The position numbers were made by a program, and so were the translations under genes. A stretch of 64,000 nt of DNA, taken from NCBI GenBank assembly GCA_003439945.1, contig QVRM01005627.1, forward strand, positions 1 through 64,000, in the 5' to 3' direction. This document shows, piece after piece, positions 60,915 to 64,000 of the stretch; the first letter of the stretch is position 1; each line of letters opens with the position of its first letter. A model generated the notes under the pieces. That model was not told the origin of the DNA and searched no databases. It was given only the letters and a program-made list of their open reading frames with translations. This stretch comes from Dermanyssus gallinae (lineage: Eukaryota > Arthropoda > Arachnida > Mesostigmata > Dermanyssidae).

Positions 60915-63215
60915 CTTGACTTAAGTATAATTGCCTCGGGTGTAATTTTACTGAATGTAAGTTTTTAGTGGGAACATTATGTTTAGTATTTTGGCTAGCT
61001 CGGCAAGGTCAGTTGTGGAAGTGTTGTTGTGGTTAATCAATGTATTGTTTTCTATATATTTCCGCCACATAGCATGGACATAATTTCCTATTCCTCTCAA
61101 ACTGTAGAGGTGTTAAATTTGTTCGCACAGAATTATGTTTGTTTTCGAGCGCAGGTTTTCCTATATATTTTGAAAGTTCTTTCAGCCGCAACTTATCATA
61201 TTACTAATGTGCTTTTTGGCATTATTAGTTAGCTCCAACTCAAACCACTGGCCAGTAATTCGTGCGTTTTTGGCTTTGCTTGTTTAGGCTGAATAAATAA
61301 AAGGAGTCTCTACTAAACGTCGCGTTAGAAAGGGACACGTGGGGACAGGCAATCCTTCCGATAAATGCACGCGGCAATGGAACCTGCTCAGCCTGGGATC
61401 TCTCCCTGAGCAGCTTTCTACCGTCACTTGAAGAACCTCATTTGAAGCATCTGTGCACACTAGGTGGCTCTCACAGAAACCGAAGCCCAGTTCGTAAAAA
61501 CGCGGGCTGTTCAACCTTAACGCACCACATGAAATGAGCTAGACAAATATGCAATCTCAAACGGTGTACCTTGCAGGGAAAGCTAGGTACACCGGTTCCA
61601 GGCACGCGCTTTTAACCCACTAATTTGACCCGTTTACCCTGTTCTTCTTCAAAACTATATTAAACGTGGTCGCCTGTGCCGTTACAATGCCATTATTCTG
61701 ACTTTTGTTCTGTGTCTAATCTACTCAAATTGTCAAGTAAAAACTGAGTTTGTGAGAAGATTCGCCTGCTTCGACTGCTTTATCTTTTTTGCTTATTCAT
61801 ATTTACTTAGGTATACAATTTGCAGAAATCTGTTGTTATGCTTGAAACTAACTGCCCGAGAACAATAAGCTTCAAAGGAATGCAACATCCTGGTATTTAA
61901 TTGAACGTGTGTTCTGTACGTGAGTGTAAGATGTTCATGTTTTAACTAAAAATGCTACTTGTAGCTTGACAATAACCTATTTTTGATGCATGATAAATAA
62001 CAACCTTAAGGACCCGGTGTGACGGTTCTAAGGTTTTTGCCTTTCTAGGTGTTTTCTTGAATCTGTGTGCCTGACTCTGTACTGACTACTTGTAATCTCC
62101 TTCTTAATTACGATCCTTCATGAGGGCTTTTACTTGTAATCTCCTTCTTCTTAGACACGTAGACGCATACTTAGTGAATGGTTTGCATTTGGCTCGATTT
62201 AGTTTATATAATATCTATTAACAAGATTGTCTACATTGACTTGTATAGACCCGTTCTAGATTTTTACCTTCGTTTCAATAGCAACATTTAAACCTGCACA
62301 ATTTCAAAGTTAAGTGTACTAACATCATTCGTCGTTGTGTATGTTGTCGTAATAGACATCAGGTTTTGAAACTAACACACGGTATTAATATACTATTATT
62401 ATTATTATAGTATATTTCCTATAATTCCATAAGCATTGACTTTTAATTTGATTGCTGAAAAAAGGTGCTTGCAATGGAAGAGGCCTTACAAACGAATCCA
62501 GAGAATATTTTTACGAACACCTGTCACTAGCAGCGGAATAGAGACAACATATACTGTTTATTCTTCTAAGCTCCTTTCCACCCCTTTTTTATTGTTTCCC
62601 TTATTATTCCCATACAGATTGTTTAGTTTACAACTAAACGTACATCTAAACGTTTGGCTGTGCGAAGTGACTGGTTATTATGTCAAATCACAGCGTTGTT
62701 ACTAGTGCCTGCTAAAATTCTAAGCAGAGCTTCTTCTTCAACTTTCTGTGCGGTTTATTTAGGCGAGAATGTTGCTTAGAAACCTACTGTTGTCCGCAGG
62801 GCGGGTAATTTTTCTTAGAAGTGAACGGAGATCATGCGATCCAGTGTAGAGAAGGAATTCGGATGTTGTGTGATTTGGATTCAGAATATAACTAACATCA
62901 TTCGTAGATTCGTAGAAGATTCAAAGATATTGTAATATTCATACGCTAATTGTTAAATTGTCTGATGAGTCCCCATATGCTAATTGTTAAATTGACTGAT
63001 GAGTCCCCATATGCTAATTGTTAAATGGTCTGATTTCCACGCCTTTGAATTTGCTCATATATTTATTTATCTATCAATATTGGAATCTTCCACGCAGTTT
63101 CAAGAGATCCTGTGTAATTGCTCTTTACAGGGAGAAGGGATCTCGTCAAGATGCTTGCCGCCATCGGCGACCTTTTTTTTTTCTTTTTCTGGGAGGTTTC
63201 GGGAATGCATGATGC
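60915..63215. other. No gene recognised; one short tandem repeat
   Basis: Apart from the repeat at 62940-63030 I see nothing I can name. A (TAT)n run lies at about 62390-62410. Open frames at 61029-61232 and 62436-62705 show no motif. Confidence 0.45.
62940..63030. repeat. Short tandem repeat of about 36 bases, 2.5 units
   Basis: CTAATTGTTAAATTG occurs at about 62946, 62981 and 63015, followed in the first two by TCTGATGAGTCCCCATATG or its one-base variant. The third unit ends after ATGGTCTGAT. Confidence 0.92.
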
Positions 63216-63219
63216 ACAT

Positions 63220-63780
63220 GCGCCACAAGCAGCCTGCGTGACTTGTGTGAAACTCGCAAACCCACTAAACCCGGATTCCTCTCCACCACCCCCCAGGCTC
63301 GGTATTACTTTGGCATTGCATCGAAGCCGTGGGAGAGGCGTCTCTGCCGTTCTCCTTCAATCAGCTCTATCCCTGACTATCATCCCGCATGTCTACCTGC
63401 CGTTGGATAGGGGGATGCCATTTTGTAATCCGTCCTGTGAGGGTGCGTCAAGACCATGAGGGCCTGGAGGCGAAACGGTGTACCGTTTCGCCGACCAGGT
63501 GGTTGTCTTTTCGTCGTCGTCGTTGGGATCGCCGATACTGAGTGTGAACCAATTATTCTCGAAAAGTGAGCAATAAACCTCGTAAAACCACCAAAACACA
63601 ACAAAACTCTGTCGCAGGTCTCCACGCACCAACGCTACAGGTCCGGCACCGGGCACCCCGCAGTAACGCGAGTTTCTCCGGTATGTACCACAGAGCTCGG
63701 CTAGACACGTCCGCACAGTTCGACTGCCAGACAGAGACATACCTATAGAGACGTACGTACCTATCTCTCTTGTTTGTAGT
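63220..63780. other. GC-rich stretch with hairpin, possible regulatory or 5' exon region
   Basis: The base composition rises against the AT-rich surroundings. A hairpin at 63463-63499 has arms GGCGAAACGGT (63469-63479) and ACCGTTTCGCC (63482-63492) with a 2-base loop, extended by CCTGG and CCAGG. No coding motif was seen. It could be the upstream region of a gene beyond the window. Confidence 0.35.
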
Positions 63781-63838
63781 GTGATCTGGGGTGGGACTTA
63801 CCAAAGTGTCATTGTAGCGCTTCAGTCTCTGCTCAAAA

Positions 63839-63935
63839 CAAATTTATATATTTGTGCTATAGTTGGTCTGCGACCAGAGAGACCAAACAAATTTATATTC
63901 GTGCTATATTTGGTCTGCGGCCCAGAGAATCAGCC
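63839..63935. repeat. 48-bp tandem duplication
   Basis: ACAAATTTATAT starts at 63839 and at 63887. Both copies go on through GTGCTATAGTTGGTCTGCG or its close variant and a CCAGAGA block. Confidence 0.9.
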
Positions 63936-64000
63936 GGCTTCTTACTTAAGGAACACGATTGTTTTACTGTGAAGCAGCTGATATGTTTTTGAGGTGCCAT

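Noticed and set aside
62955..63030. CTGATGAG repeated in the short tandem repeat, as in hammerhead ribozymes
   Set aside because: No GAAA box or closing stem follows in either unit, so the ribozyme core is incomplete.

Overview
The window is nuclear DNA of an animal. Two conserved housekeeping genes are split by GT-AG introns, and the rest is filled with non-LTR retrotransposons, tRNA-derived SINEs and very many (AT)n tracts. The translated genes, the CR1/L2-type elements and a small family of secreted Val/Pro-rich proteins of cuticle type suggest an arthropod. A mite or tick is my best guess, but nothing here fixes the species. No operons, CRISPR arrays or bacterial features are present.

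Layout. 1-9.5 kb: three non-LTR elements. These are a decayed RT element (1-2.5 kb), a nearly full-length CR1/L2-type element with an intact SGNH-esterase ORF1 overlapping ORF2 (about 3.7-8.0 kb), and a decayed reverse-strand copy (8.5-9.4 kb). 9.5-17 kb: no recognisable gene, but an 84-bp tandem repeat, a SINE and a 2.4-kb domain of trinucleotide repeats (12.2-14.5 kb). 17-25 kb: a strong hairpin, a tRNA-like relic and two reverse-strand RT relics. 25.6-31 kb: cytoplasmic alanyl-tRNA synthetase on the minus strand in seven exons, with one surplus base in the largest exon. 31.9-34.3 kb: a 5'-truncated relative of the CR1/L2 element and a second SINE copy. 36.2-43.2 kb: BOP1, a ribosome-biogenesis WD40 protein, on the plus strand in ten exons. 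AlaRS and BOP1 are divergent, about 5.3 kb apart.

44-60 kb is the most unusual part. It is an old, rearranged tandem array. One unit holds a minus-strand Val/Pro-rich protein gene, its TATA promoter and a long conserved upstream flank. One copy looks complete (58.3-58.8 kb). One has a good 3' coding part but a doubtful 5' part (48.6-49.6 kb). One has lost its coding repeats (53.2-54.3 kb), and only a scrap of a fourth remains (near 47.0 kb). Two copies of another non-LTR family, a second SINE family and long AT tracts have invaded the array. 60-64 kb holds one more reverse-strand RT relic, short tandem repeats and a GC-rich stretch with a hairpin.

The two conserved genes act in separate housekeeping tasks (tRNA charging and 60S subunit maturation). 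I see no functional link between them or with the array. Exon boundaries were placed by reading splice sites and checking that phases add up; family assignments rest on motif recognition, not on a database search.
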